Assembly: GCA_963732415.1 (NCBI GenBank) | Contig: CAVSZK010000008.1 | Span: 113,953 to 177,952, forward strand | From: RPQJ01 sp963732415 | Lineage (GTDB): Bacteria > Pseudomonadota > Gammaproteobacteria > Steroidobacterales > Steroidobacteraceae | Length of the DNA stretch: 64,000 nt | Reading direction: 5' to 3' | Shown: positions 53,701 to 61,626 of the stretch, one piece after another | Layout: every line of letters starts with the position of its first letter | Numbering within the stretch: position 1 is the first letter of the stretch | Position numbers and translations under genes: made by a program | Notes under the pieces: model-generated | What the model saw: only the letters and a program-made list of their open reading frames with translations | Told to the model about the DNA's origin: nothing | Database searches by the model: none

Positions 53701-56172
53701 CAGGTGAACTTTTCCAGTCCGGTAGCGATCGCGGCCAATACCGTGTACGTGGCCTCGTATTTCGCGCCACAGGGACGGTATGCCGGTGACGGCGGCTACT
53801 TCGCCACGACAGGCGTCGATCGTGGCGTTCTGCACGCGTTGCAGGACGGGGCGAACGGCGGAAATGGTGTGTATGCCTATGGCGGGAACAGCAGCTTCCC
53901 GAGTTCCACCTACGGTTCGACGAATTACTGGGTGGACGTGGTATTCGCGACCGAGGCCGGCGGACCGGTGCTGGTCTCTGTACCGAATGTGGTGAATCAG
54001 ACGCAGGCGGCGGCGAGCGCGGCGCTCACGACGGCCGGCCTGGTGGTCGGGAGTGTGACGCAGCAGTCGAGCGCGACGGTGCCCTCGGGCAGCGTGATCA
54101 GCCAGAGCCCGGTGTCGGGGACCAGCGTGGCGGCGGGGTCGGCCGTTGACCTGGTGGTGTCGACGGGTCCGGCGCCGGTGACGGTACCGAATGTGGTGAA
54201 TCAGACGCAGGCGGCGGCGAGCGCGGCGCTCACGACGGCCGGCCTGGTGGTCGGGAGTGTGACGCAGCAGTCGAGCGCGACGGTGCCCTCGGGCAGCGTG
54301 ATCAGCCAGAGCCCGGTGTCGGGGACCAGCGTGGCGGCGGGGTCGGCCGTTGACCTGGTGGTGTCGACGGGTCCGGCGCCGGTGACGGTACCGAATGTGG
54401 TGAATCAGACGCAGGCGGCGGCGAGCGCGGCGCTCACGACGGCCGGCCTGGTGGTCGGGAGTGTGACGCAGCAGTCGAGCGCGACGGTGCCCTCGGGCAG
54501 CGTGATCAGCCAGAGCCCGGTGTCGGGGACCAGCGTGGCGGCGGGGTCGGCCGTTGACCTGGTGGTGTCGACGGGTCCGGCGCCGGTGACGGTACCGAAT
54601 GTGGTGAATCAGACGCAGGCGGCGGCGAGCGCGGCGCTCACGACGGCCGGCCTGGTGGTCGGGAGTGTGACGCAGCAGTCGAGCGCGACGGTGCCCTCGG
54701 GCAGCGTGATCAGCCAGAGCCCGGTGTCGGGGACCAGCGTGGCGGCGGGGTCGGCCGTTGACCTGGTGGTGTCGACGGGTCCGGCGCCGGTGACGGTACC
54801 GAATGTGGTGAATCAGACGCAGGCGGCGGCGAGCGCGGCGCTCACGACGGCCGGCCTGGTGGTCGGGAGTGTGACGCAGCAGTCGAGCGCGACGGTGCCC
54901 TCGGGCAGCGTGATCAGCCAGAGCCCGGTGTCGGGGACCAGCGTGGCGGCGGGGTCGGCCGTTGACCTGGTGGTGTCGACGGGTCCGGCGCCGGTGACGG
55001 TACCGAATGTGGTGAATCAGACGCAGGCGGCGGCGAGCGCGGCGCTCACGACGGCCGGCCTGGTGGTCGGGAGTGTGACGCAGCAGTCGAGCGCGACGGT
55101 GCCCTCGGGCAGCGTGATCAGCCAGAGCCCGGTGTCGGGGACCAGCGTGGCGGCGGGGTCGGCCGTTGACCTGGTGGTGTCGACGGGTCCGGCGCCGGTG
55201 ACGGTACCGAATGTGGTGAATCAGACGCAGGCGGCGGCGAGCGCGGCGCTCACGACGGCCGGCCTGGTGGTCGGGAGTGTGACGCAGCAGTCGAGCGCGA
55301 CGGTGCCCTCGGGCAGCGTGATCAGCCAGAGCCCGGTGTCGGGGACCAGCGTGGCGGCGGGGTCGGCCGTTGACCTGGTGGTGTCGACGGGTCCGGCGCC
55401 GGTGACGGTACCGAATGTGGTGAATCAGACGCAGGCGGCGGCGAGCGCGGCGCTCACGACGGCCGGCCTGGTGGTCGGGAGTGTGACGCAGCAGTCGAGC
55501 GCGACGGTGCCCTCGGGCAGCGTGATCAGCCAGAGCCCGGTGTCGGGGACCAGCGTGGCGGCGGGGTCGGCCGTTGACCTGGTGGTGTCGACGGGTCCGG
55601 CGGCCGACACCCAGGCGCCGAGCACACCGGGGTCCGTCACGATCTCCAAGGTGAATGGCTTCCCGGTGCTGAACTGGGCAGCGTCCACTGACAATGTCGG
55701 TGTGGTGGGCTACCGCATTCATCGCTCGACCAACGGTACTTTTGGCGCCGCGTATGCGGTAACGACCTCGACGAACTGGACGGACAACGGCATCGACGAG
55801 GGCGTGCGCTATACGTACGCGATCGTCGCGCTCGACGCGGCCGGCAATTCCAGCACGCGCTCGGCATTGCGAAGCACGACTGCGGGCGAGAAACCGTCCA
55901 CGCCGACGAACTTGCGGGCGTCGCTGACCAACGGCAACACGGCGGTTCAGCTGACATGGAACGCCTCTACAGACAACGTGGGGGTGGTCGAGTACATCGT
56001 CTATCGGTCGACGTCGGGTAACAACGTCGGCCCAGAGGTTGGACGCACGCCGACGCCGGGTTGGGTCGACTCGACGGTAGTGTCCGGAGTTCGCTACACG
56101 TACACGGTCAAGGCGCGCGACGCCTTCTACCTTAGCAGTCGTTCGAACTACTCGAGCGTCACGGTACCGTGA
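47734..56172 (+). CDS. Giant exported multidomain protein: deacetylase-like, DUF4082, dimethylformamidase-like, PASTA, FN3
   Basis: 2812 residues from the ATG at 47734 (GAGGA upstream; a TTG four codons earlier is also open). The signal peptide ends near residue 40. In order: a ThuA/GATase-like region (45-250); a polysaccharide-deacetylase-like region (about 300-530, VVMLTGDEHG and VALHLNTGCG); then SbsA-type Ig and DUF4082 alternating (Ig 629-740, DUF4082 746-909, Ig 914-1027, DUF4082 1031-1194, Ig 1198-1311). A N,N-dimethylformamidase-large-subunit-like region follows (1314-1809), then another Ig-like, a third DUF4082 (1911-2076), eight PASTA units (2083-2623) and two FN3 domains. It is likely an extracellular carbohydrate-active or adhesive protein. 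No PEP-CTERM or other sorting tail is visible. Confidence 0.82.
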   Translation: MLSTRNWTLRDGWAGRALYSLILGLLAVTAATRPVAADPNQGPGGPILVITSSAQSPNFGKYYAEILRNEGFNEFAVAEISTVTPATLAAYDVAILAKMPLNATQVTTLEEWVTGGGNLIAMDPGIELSPLLGISPVGSTQSNAYLKVSPLTRVGSGIYSGTMQFHGTARLHALTGASSLATIYSDSTTATSYPAVTLHSVGLNGGQAAAFAYDLATSIVYTRQGNPDWVDQDRDGISPIRGNDLFYGASDSDPRPDWIDLQKVHVPQADEQQRFLANLITQMTLDRKPLPRFWYLPNSYRAVVMLTGDEHGGAGWTTRFDQLQALSPAGCSVADWECMRATTYTYSSTPVTATQAKAYQDRGFEVALHLNTGCGTFTASSINDAFAEQLGDFAGAFPSVAAPTTNRTHCIAWGGWATAPNVGLNYGIRLDTNYYFWPPGWVNNTPGHFTGSAMPMRFADSDGTLIDVYQAVTQMTDESQQSYPYTIDTLLDRALGPDEQFGVYTVNAHSDPPGSHEIGVGEAVIASAVSHSVPIVSARQVLDWLDARNGSRFGSITWIGNELGFTIVPATGANGLTAQIPALSADGVINNLTRNGQPVEYTIASLKGLDYAMFPGVAGTYVATYDADQSSPTVAQTVPAAGATDVSGSAVIKAVFSESMDPATIGGSTFELRDASDVKVTAVVTYDPAAMLARLQPASTLAAGVYTATVRGGPSDPRVKDLSGNALAASVSWSFTVGETPPPGDECPCSAFDATAVPAVPSANDPGAVELGVRFRPSANGFISGIRFYKGAANTGTHIGNLWTSGGALLASATFASESASGWQTVTFSSPVAVTANTVYVASYFAPNGGYAVTANYYATAGVTNGPLYLLRDGEAGGNGLYRYGTSSGFPTDTYQASNYWVDVVFTTAGAGPDTTPPTVTATTPAGGAASVPTSTTVTARFSEPLDVATIGAATFELRDAANAVVPASVNYNTGNSVATLTPTAPLAAATAYTAVLRGGATDPRVKDVAGNALAASVSWTFTTAAVSSGGCPCSAFDANSVPSVLTDSDTVSVELGVKFRTDVAGFISGIRFYKGPQNLGTHVGSLWSSSGTRLATATFTNETASGWQQVNFSTPVAIAANTVYVASYFAPQGRYSSNGQYFASAGVDRGVLHLLQDGVSGGNGIYAYSASSTFPSATYQSANYWVDVVFETSTAPDTTPPTVSSVTPVNGATGVSAASSLTVAFSEPLSAATVNGSTFELRDAANALVAGTVTYSTSGNLATLVPSAALAPSTTYTATLRGGATDPRIKDVASNALAQDFSWSFTTAAATNCSANPIVAENCQAGSLASEWDISGVGDSSIQGFATDISVNRGGTISFKVDTSARNYRFDIYRLGYYGGLGARMVATVQPSASLPQAQPACLNDAATGLIDCGNWAVSGSWTVPANATSGIYIAKVVRTDTGGASHIVFVVRDDSSTADILFQTSDTTWQAYNTYGGNSLYTGQPVGRAYKVSYNRPFSTRAVDNGQDWLFNAEYPMVRWLEANGYNVAYTTGVDSERAGTRILQHRMFMSNGHDEYWSAGQRASLEAARDAGVHLAFFSGNEVFWKTRWENSIDGSGTPHRTLVSYKETTAGAKIDPNAAWTGTWRDPRFSPPADGGRPENALTGQIFMVNDCATCTASIIVPESFGKMRLWRNTSIATLATGASATLPFGTLGYEWDEDLDNGFRPAGLVRLSSTTVNGVSYLQDYGSTYGAGNATHSLTLYKAPGGALVFGAGTVQWAWGLDANHDRGSTPADPRMQQATVNLFADMNVQPATLQPGLVAAFASTDAQAPTTTIVAPAAGATLEPGTPITINGTATDSGGGRVGGVEVSVDGGTTWRRATGLDNWTYSWTPSGSGSVVLKSRAVDDSANLEAPGAGTTVTISGSVNCPCTIWSAAVAPANAQDSDTGSVELGVKFRSDVSGYITGIRFYKGPNNGGTHVGNLWSSAGALLATATFTNESASGWQQVNFSSPVAIAANTVYVASYFAPQGRYAGDGGYFATTGVDRGVLHALQDGANGGNGVYAYGGNSSFPSSTYGSTNYWVDVVFATEAGGPVLVSVPNVVNQTQAAASAALTTAGLVVGSVTQQSSATVPSGSVISQSPVSGTSVAAGSAVDLVVSTGPAPVTVPNVVNQTQAAASAALTTAGLVVGSVTQQSSATVPSGSVISQSPVSGTSVAAGSAVDLVVSTGPAPVTVPNVVNQTQAAASAALTTAGLVVGSVTQQSSATVPSGSVISQSPVSGTSVAAGSAVDLVVSTGPAPVTVPNVVNQTQAAASAALTTAGLVVGSVTQQSSATVPSGSVISQSPVSGTSVAAGSAVDLVVSTGPAPVTVPNVVNQTQAAASAALTTAGLVVGSVTQQSSATVPSGSVISQSPVSGTSVAAGSAVDLVVSTGPAPVTVPNVVNQTQAAASAALTTAGLVVGSVTQQSSATVPSGSVISQSPVSGTSVAAGSAVDLVVSTGPAPVTVPNVVNQTQAAASAALTTAGLVVGSVTQQSSATVPSGSVISQSPVSGTSVAAGSAVDLVVSTGPAPVTVPNVVNQTQAAASAALTTAGLVVGSVTQQSSATVPSGSVISQSPVSGTSVAAGSAVDLVVSTGPAADTQAPSTPGSVTISKVNGFPVLNWAASTDNVGVVGYRIHRSTNGTFGAAYAVTTSTNWTDNGIDEGVRYTYAIVALDAAGNSSTRSALRSTTAGEKPSTPTNLRASLTNGNTAVQLTWNASTDNVGVVEYIVYRSTSGNNVGPEVGRTPTPGWVDSTVVSGVRYTYTVKARDAFYLSSRSNYSSVTVP
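53980..55611 (+). repeat. Eight tandem 204-bp repeats encoding PASTA domains
   Basis: Units start at 53980, 54184, 54388, 54592, 54796, 55000, 55204 and 55408. Each encodes 68 residues beginning VPNVVNQTQAAASAALTTAG. The DNA of the units looks identical by eye, and only the end of the last unit diverges. Such uniformity implies very recent expansion or ongoing conversion. Copy number is vulnerable to assembly error. Confidence 0.92.
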
Positions 56173-56200
56173 GCCCGTTCACGGCGGCAGATGGTCGGCC

Positions 56201-57298
56201 TCAGTCGGGGCCGACAATCCCCGCCACGCGCTCGGCGATGGCGAGGGCTGCCGTGAGTCCGGGCGACTCGATGCCGAACAGGTTCACGAGACCGGGGACG
56301 CCATGAGTCTCCGGTCCGTCAATGCGGAAGTCGGCAGCCGGTTCGCCGGGACCCACGATTTTCGGTCGCACGCCGGAATATGCGGGCGACAGCTGCCCGT
56401 CGACCAGCCCGGGCCAGTACTTTCGGATTTCGGCGTGGAATCCCGCAGAGCGGGCCGGATCGACGGCGTAGTCGACCGCCTGCACCCATTCGACGTCGGG
56501 TCCAAAGCGGGCCTGTCCGCCGAGATCAAGCGTCAGGTGCACGCCGAGGCCGCCGGGTTCTGGAACCGGGTAGATCAGTCGCGAAAACGGCGCGCGCCCG
56601 GCCAGCGAGAAGTAGCTCCCCTTCGCCATGAACGCACTGGGCACGTGCTCCTCTGCGAGCCCCTCCGTTCGCTCCGCGAGTGCTACTGCGCCCAGGCCCG
56701 CCGAATTTATGACCCAGCGCGCGAGCAACAGCGTCTCGCCGCAGTCGAGTTGTATGCCGCTGCCCGTGGACGTCATTCGCTGTACCGGCGTCTGCAGCAC
56801 AAGCATTGCGCGGGCATTTTCCGCTTCGCCCAGCAGAGCGTGCATCAGGGTGTGCGAATCGACGATGCCAGTGGAAGGCGAGTGCAGCGCGCCGACGCAC
56901 TCGATCTCAGGTTCGAGACGCCGGGCGGCGGCGCGGTCGAGCAGTTCAAGATCGTCGACGCCGTTACGGCCGGCCCCTGCCCGGATCCGCTCGAGATCCG
57001 CGAGTTGCACGTCATTCGCAGCGACGATCAGTTTGCCGCAACGCCGGTAGGGCACGCCGCGGTGCTCGCAGTAGGCGTAGAGCAGGTCCCGACCTCGCAC
57101 GCAGGTAGTCGCCTTCAGCGAGCCCTCCGGGTAGTGGAGCCCAGCGTGGATTACTTCGCTGTTGCGCGAACTCGTCTCGGTGCCGATCGCATCGTGACGT
57201 TCGAGGATCAGGATCTCGTGGCCGGCGCGGGCCAGTTCGCGGGCGATCGCCAAACCCACGACTCCAGCACCGACAATCACACACTCGATGCTTTCCAT
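56201..57298 (-). CDS. lhgO: FAD-dependent oxidoreductase, L-2-hydroxyglutarate oxidase (LhgO)-like
   Basis: A 365-residue DAO-family flavoprotein with the FAD dinucleotide-binding motif VIVGAGVVGLAIARELARAG at 7-26, NSEVIHAGLHYP near residue 50, and the C-terminal block FGIESPGLTAALAIAERV. These fit LhgO/YgaF-like L-2-hydroxyacid oxidases. The start is the ATG at 57298; the 32 extra upstream codons precede the FAD motif without similarity. It is convergent with the giant gene and may not belong functionally to the polysaccharide locus. Confidence 0.8.
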   Translation of the reverse strand: MESIECVIVGAGVVGLAIARELARAGHEILILERHDAIGTETSSRNSEVIHAGLHYPEGSLKATTCVRGRDLLYAYCEHRGVPYRRCGKLIVAANDVQLADLERIRAGAGRNGVDDLELLDRAAARRLEPEIECVGALHSPSTGIVDSHTLMHALLGEAENARAMLVLQTPVQRMTSTGSGIQLDCGETLLLARWVINSAGLGAVALAERTEGLAEEHVPSAFMAKGSYFSLAGRAPFSRLIYPVPEPGGLGVHLTLDLGGQARFGPDVEWVQAVDYAVDPARSAGFHAEIRKYWPGLVDGQLSPAYSGVRPKIVGPGEPAADFRIDGPETHGVPGLVNLFGIESPGLTAALAIAERVAGIVGPD

Positions 57299-57511
57299 GA
57301 ACCGCTCTCTACGGACCTGATGTTTACCCGGATTTGCTGCCCAAAGCGGCATCTCGAGGGGCGGCGCGTACGCCCGTACGCCCAGATGATACATGCGGTC
57401 GTCAAGATTCAGCGGTCGGGCCGGGCCGCTATGGAGAGGCTGATTGCCAATTTGTGCGCTTCATCCGGTCTGTCCGTAGCCGACGAGTAAACTGGCTCAG
57501 CTACCGTTGAG

Positions 57512-59104
57512 ATGTCGACCCGGTCCATTCTTGATCCCGGTAATCGGGAGGTCCGTGCCACCCAAGAGCCTTTGCGCGTGAAGCAAACCTACGGCCAAAT
57601 ACTGAAGTCGTCTGCACTGATCGGCAGTTCATCAGTGCTAACGCTGGGTATAGGCCTTGTTCGAACCAAGGCTATGGCGCTCCTGTTGGGCCCGTCCGGT
57701 GTCGGCCTGCTCGGGCTCTATGGATCGATAGCGGATCTGGCAGTCGGTATCGCGGGCGTTGGCGTCAATAGCAGCGGCGTTCGCCAGATTGCAGAAGCCG
57801 TGGGCACAGGTGAGCAGGCGCGAATTGCTCGAACCGCGACCGTCCTGCGACGCACCTCGGTAGTTCTGGGCGTAATTGGCGCGGTCCTGGTGATCATACT
57901 TTCAGTCCCAATTGCTTCGTTCACGTTCGGGGGCACGGAGCGCGCGGTGGCCGTCGCTATCCTGTCTCTGGCGGTGTTCTTCCGCCTGGTGGCCGACGCT
58001 CGTGCGGCATTGGTCCAGGGGATGCGAAGACTTGCGGATCTGGCAAAGATGGGAGTGATCGGGGCGATCGGGGGAGCCGCGCTCGGCATCATTGCCGTCT
58101 ACCTGATGGGCGAGTCGGGCGTCGTCCCGGCGCTGGTTCTCGCGGCCGCTGTCTCATTGCTGGCCTCCTGGTGGTACTCGAGAAAAATTCATTTTGTCCG
58201 GCCAGTAATGAACCGCGCCGACGTTCGCGTGGAGCAAGTAGCGCTGCTCAAGCTCGGCGTCGTATTCATGGCGAGTGCTGCGATGATGATGGGCGCCGCA
58301 TACGCAATCCGGATTCTCGTGACCCGTCAACTCGGTATCGAGGCGGCCGGACTCTATCAGAGCGCCTGGGCAGTCGGGGGTCTGTACATCGGGCTGGTTC
58401 TGCAGGCCATGGGAGCCGACTTCTATCCTCGATTGACCGCCGTCGCGGGTGACGACACGGAGTGCAATCGGGTCGTGAACGAGCAGGCGCGTGTCAGCCT
58501 GTTGCTCGCAGGACCCGGCGTCCTGGCAACGATCACCCTGGCGCCGCTGGTGATCGGCATCCTCTATACGGCCGAATTCAAGGGTGCCGTGTCTCTGCTG
58601 CGCTGGCTTTGCATCGGCGTGAGCCTGCGAGTGATCAGCTGGCCATTAGGATTCATCCTGGTCGCGAAGGGCGATCGACGAGGGTTCTTCATCAGTGAAG
58701 TTGTCTGGACGGTAGCCTATGTGGCATTTGCATGGTTCCTGGTGCGGGCATTCGGGCTGGATGGAGCCGGAATGGCTTTCTTCGGAGCGTACGCCGTCCA
58801 CATTATCCTCAACTACTGGTTGGCCAACCGGCTGAGCGGCTTCCGTTGGTCAGGCGAGAACAAGCGCGAGGCAGTCGAATATCTGGCGGTCATAGGCATC
58901 GTGTTTTTCGCGTTTCTCGTGCTGCCGGGTTGGCCGCCCCTGGCAATCGGATTGGTCGCAATCCTATGGAGCGTGGTTCACTCAACCCGAATCCTGGTGC
59001 AACTCGTATCGCTGGATCGATTGCCTCGTTCAGTGGCGCGCCTATTACGGTTGCTTCGGCTCGCCCCGGCAGAACCACCGGCTTCAGGGCCCGTTGGACC
59101 ATGA
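57512..59104 (+). CDS. Polysaccharide/O-antigen flippase (Wzx-like, MATE/MOP fold)
   Basis: A 530-residue inner-membrane protein with about 12-14 hydrophobic segments, beginning SSALIGSSSVLTLGIGLVRTKAMALLLGPSGVGL as in O-antigen translocases. It flips undecaprenyl-linked repeat units to the periplasm. The first 20 residues are hydrophilic, and a GTG near 57578 is an alternative start. Its stop overlaps the next gene's ATG (ATGA). Confidence 0.85.
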   Translation: MSTRSILDPGNREVRATQEPLRVKQTYGQILKSSALIGSSSVLTLGIGLVRTKAMALLLGPSGVGLLGLYGSIADLAVGIAGVGVNSSGVRQIAEAVGTGEQARIARTATVLRRTSVVLGVIGAVLVIILSVPIASFTFGGTERAVAVAILSLAVFFRLVADARAALVQGMRRLADLAKMGVIGAIGGAALGIIAVYLMGESGVVPALVLAAAVSLLASWWYSRKIHFVRPVMNRADVRVEQVALLKLGVVFMASAAMMMGAAYAIRILVTRQLGIEAAGLYQSAWAVGGLYIGLVLQAMGADFYPRLTAVAGDDTECNRVVNEQARVSLLLAGPGVLATITLAPLVIGILYTAEFKGAVSLLRWLCIGVSLRVISWPLGFILVAKGDRRGFFISEVVWTVAYVAFAWFLVRAFGLDGAGMAFFGAYAVHIILNYWLANRLSGFRWSGENKREAVEYLAVIGIVFFAFLVLPGWPPLAIGLVAILWSVVHSTRILVQLVSLDRLPRSVARLLRLLRLAPAEPPASGPVGP

Positions 59105-60180
59105 GCAACATGCGGAATACGCAGTCATCCGCGATGCCAAGGGTAGTCACTGTACTGGTCAATTGGCGGGGCGGCGATGACACGCTCGAGTGCCTCGAGA
59201 GTCTGTTCCAGAGCGACTACCCGAACCACCGGTGCGTGGTCGTCGAGAATGGCTCCCGCGACGACTCTTTGCAAAAATTCCGCGCTTGGGCGTCAGGCCG
59301 TCTCCGTGCCACTCGCAAGGGGCGGGTTGGAAGCGAACTGCTGAATTCAGATTGCGCGAAACCGGTGGCTGCGCGGTTCTGCTCGTTGGCCGAATCTACC
59401 TCTGCCGATGTCTGGGCCGGAGACGTCCGACTGGTCGTTGTAGATGCAAGCAAGAACCATGGTTTTGCCGGGGGCGTCAACATCGGAAGTAGATGTGCGA
59501 TGACTGACGCAGACGTCGCGTATGTCTGGGTGCTGAACAATGACACCATCGTCGCCCGCGATTGTCTAAGTCGAATGTGCGCCCGGGTGATTGCAGACCC
59601 GAGCATTGGCATGTGTGGAAGTCGCCTGCTGTTTTATTGGCAGCCAGAGGTTACGCAAGCGATTGGCGGCGCACATTTCTCCACATGGCTCGGTCGGAGC
59701 AAGCTAATCGGTGCCGGTTTTCCGTCAGACACACAGGTTGACGTGCGATCGATCGAGCGGCGTATGGATCACCTGTCCGGTGCCTCGATGCTCGTGTCGC
59801 GACAATTCATCGATCAGGTTGGCTTGATGGAGGAGGGGTACTTTCTCTATTTCGAGGAGGCGGACTGGGCCGAGCGCGGCAAGGGACGCTTTCGGTTCGG
59901 GTGTGCAGAGGACGCTGTGGTCTATCACAAGGAAGGCGGGAGTATCGGGTCGAGCCGCGTTCGCGCCGAACGCAGCGCACTATCGGCGTACTTCATGGTC
60001 CGCAGTCGAATTCGATTTACACGCCGATTCCATCCATGGGCACTTCCGACAGTGCTGTGCTACTCGCTAGCGCAGGCAGTTCGTGCGGGTATTAGCGGTC
60101 AGGTCGACCAAGCCAGGGCAATGTTCGCCGCATCGCGCGGAGTCCCTGCCGGGAAAGCAATTGGTTGGGTGCCGGAGTAG
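59101..60180 (+). CDS. Glycosyltransferase family 2
   Basis: A 359-residue GT-A enzyme using a nucleotide sugar. Visible are VVTVLVNWRGGDDTLECLESL at the start, VVENGSRDDS, KNHGFAGGVNIG, the metal-binding DxD-like WVLNNDTIV, and FLYFEEADWAERG. This is the rhamnosyltransferase-like GT2 pattern. The ATG at 59101 overlaps the flippase stop. The insert between residues 70 and 110 is unusually long for the family. Confidence 0.85.
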   Translation: MSNMRNTQSSAMPRVVTVLVNWRGGDDTLECLESLFQSDYPNHRCVVVENGSRDDSLQKFRAWASGRLRATRKGRVGSELLNSDCAKPVAARFCSLAESTSADVWAGDVRLVVVDASKNHGFAGGVNIGSRCAMTDADVAYVWVLNNDTIVARDCLSRMCARVIADPSIGMCGSRLLFYWQPEVTQAIGGAHFSTWLGRSKLIGAGFPSDTQVDVRSIERRMDHLSGASMLVSRQFIDQVGLMEEGYFLYFEEADWAERGKGRFRFGCAEDAVVYHKEGGSIGSSRVRAERSALSAYFMVRSRIRFTRRFHPWALPTVLCYSLAQAVRAGISGQVDQARAMFAASRGVPAGKAIGWVPE

Positions 60181-60186
60181 TCATCG

Positions 60187-61626
60187 TTGACCCCCGCCAC
60201 TATAGCGCTCTTGGCGATTCTATGCGCGGGCGTCCTTTGGGCTCCGCGTCGGTTCGCGTTGCTTGCCCTGATGACGTCGATGATCTACTTGTCCCAGCGA
60301 AACGGCCTGGATGTTGGCGGCTTTCGAATGTTTCCAGGACGATTCCTGGAACTGGCGGGGGCGGTGCGCGTTCTCGGGCGCCGAGAATTTCAATGGCGCG
60401 ATGTCGGTCGCCTGGACCGGGCGGTGATCATCGCATACGCGTACGTGACATTGATGGTTGTGTTACGAGCGGCGTTCGGGTACGGCACGTCGGCTGATAT
60501 CAAAATGGCGACCCCGACATCGAAGATAGGCGAATTCATAGACGTTCTCCTTCTGTATGTCACATTCCGAGGCCTTATCAAGTCTCCGTCGGACATTCGT
60601 TGGTTGCTTGTCAGCACGGTTCCTCTGCTCCTGCCGTTCGTAGGCTTGCTGTGGATCGAAAGAACGACGGGCGCTAATCCGCTTGCAGCAATTGGAGCTA
60701 TTCCGAGGGTCTGGATAGATGCGGATGGCGGCAGAGTACGTTGCATGGGCAGCTTCTTACATCCCGCACTGCTGGGAACATTTGGGGCCGGGCTCGCGGC
60801 GATGTACATAGCACTTTTGGGAACCAAGAGTTGTCGTCGTTGGGGGATGTTTGGACTGGCCGCAAGTATCGCCACAGTACTCCTGGCAAATTCTGGCGGG
60901 CCGCTGACTATGCTGACAGGCATTTTCATCGGGTGGGGCTGCTGGTTCATTCGTAACCACATGAAACTTTTCCGAATAGGAGTATTCGGCGCGCTGTTGG
61001 GACTAGCTCTGGTGATGAGGGATCCTATCTGGTACCTACCCAGTAAGATGAGCATCCTGTTCGGTGGCAGCGGTTGGCATCGCTCGTACCTGATGCAGCA
61101 GGCGATCAGTAATTTTGATAAGTGGTGGCTTGCGGGAATGCCGCTCGATCAGACGCTTCATTGGTTTCCATACCTCGTACTAGGCGCAGCAGACATCACT
61201 AATCTTTACGTCGCTTTCGGCGTGGACGGCGGTTTGATCGCGATGTTGCTCCTGATACGCGTGTTAAAGATTGCGTTTGGGGAGGCGGGCCGTACTGTAC
61301 GAAATTTCGGCTCATGCTCACCGCCACGTCTCGGGGATAGCCTGTTAGTGTGGGGTCTCGGCGTGGCCATTGCGGGGCACATGGCGAACTTTTTTAGCAT
61401 CACCTACTTCGATCAGACTGGCGGATTTTGGCTGCTACAGCTTGCCGCGATCTCGAGCATGTCGGCTAGCATGGCCGTGCGCACCGTGGCGGGCAGCGGC
61501 GTGACGGCGGGGGCGACTCAAGGCTCTAGTGTTAGGCAATCGATGGGGCTGCTGACAACTGGCGGTGCAGCGAGTGCGCGCGGGGTTGCTAGTCGTAGTT
61601 CACTACGTCGGCAGTGGAAACTATAG
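60187..61626 (+). CDS. O-antigen polymerase/ligase-like membrane protein (Wzy/WaaL type)
   Basis: A 479-residue protein with about ten to twelve membrane segments and a large periplasmic loop in the second half (around 280-330, SKMSILFGGSGWHRSYLMQQAI). This topology fits Wzy polymerases or O-antigen ligases, which share low sequence similarity. The start is a TTG 6 nt after the preceding stop; the first membrane helix follows at once. A hydrophilic Ser/Arg-rich tail ends the protein. Confidence 0.72.
   Translation: MTPATIALLAILCAGVLWAPRRFALLALMTSMIYLSQRNGLDVGGFRMFPGRFLELAGAVRVLGRREFQWRDVGRLDRAVIIAYAYVTLMVVLRAAFGYGTSADIKMATPTSKIGEFIDVLLLYVTFRGLIKSPSDIRWLLVSTVPLLLPFVGLLWIERTTGANPLAAIGAIPRVWIDADGGRVRCMGSFLHPALLGTFGAGLAAMYIALLGTKSCRRWGMFGLAASIATVLLANSGGPLTMLTGIFIGWGCWFIRNHMKLFRIGVFGALLGLALVMRDPIWYLPSKMSILFGGSGWHRSYLMQQAISNFDKWWLAGMPLDQTLHWFPYLVLGAADITNLYVAFGVDGGLIAMLLLIRVLKIAFGEAGRTVRNFGSCSPPRLGDSLLVWGLGVAIAGHMANFFSITYFDQTGGFWLLQLAAISSMSASMAVRTVAGSGVTAGATQGSSVRQSMGLLTTGGAASARGVASRSSLRRQWKL

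Noticed and set aside
52555..55722. Minus-strand open frame of 1055 codons with Arg/His-rich tandem repeats
   Set aside because: It is the antisense of the PASTA repeats and DUF4082 region of the plus-strand giant gene; composition is typical of a GC-rich shadow frame and it has no domain.
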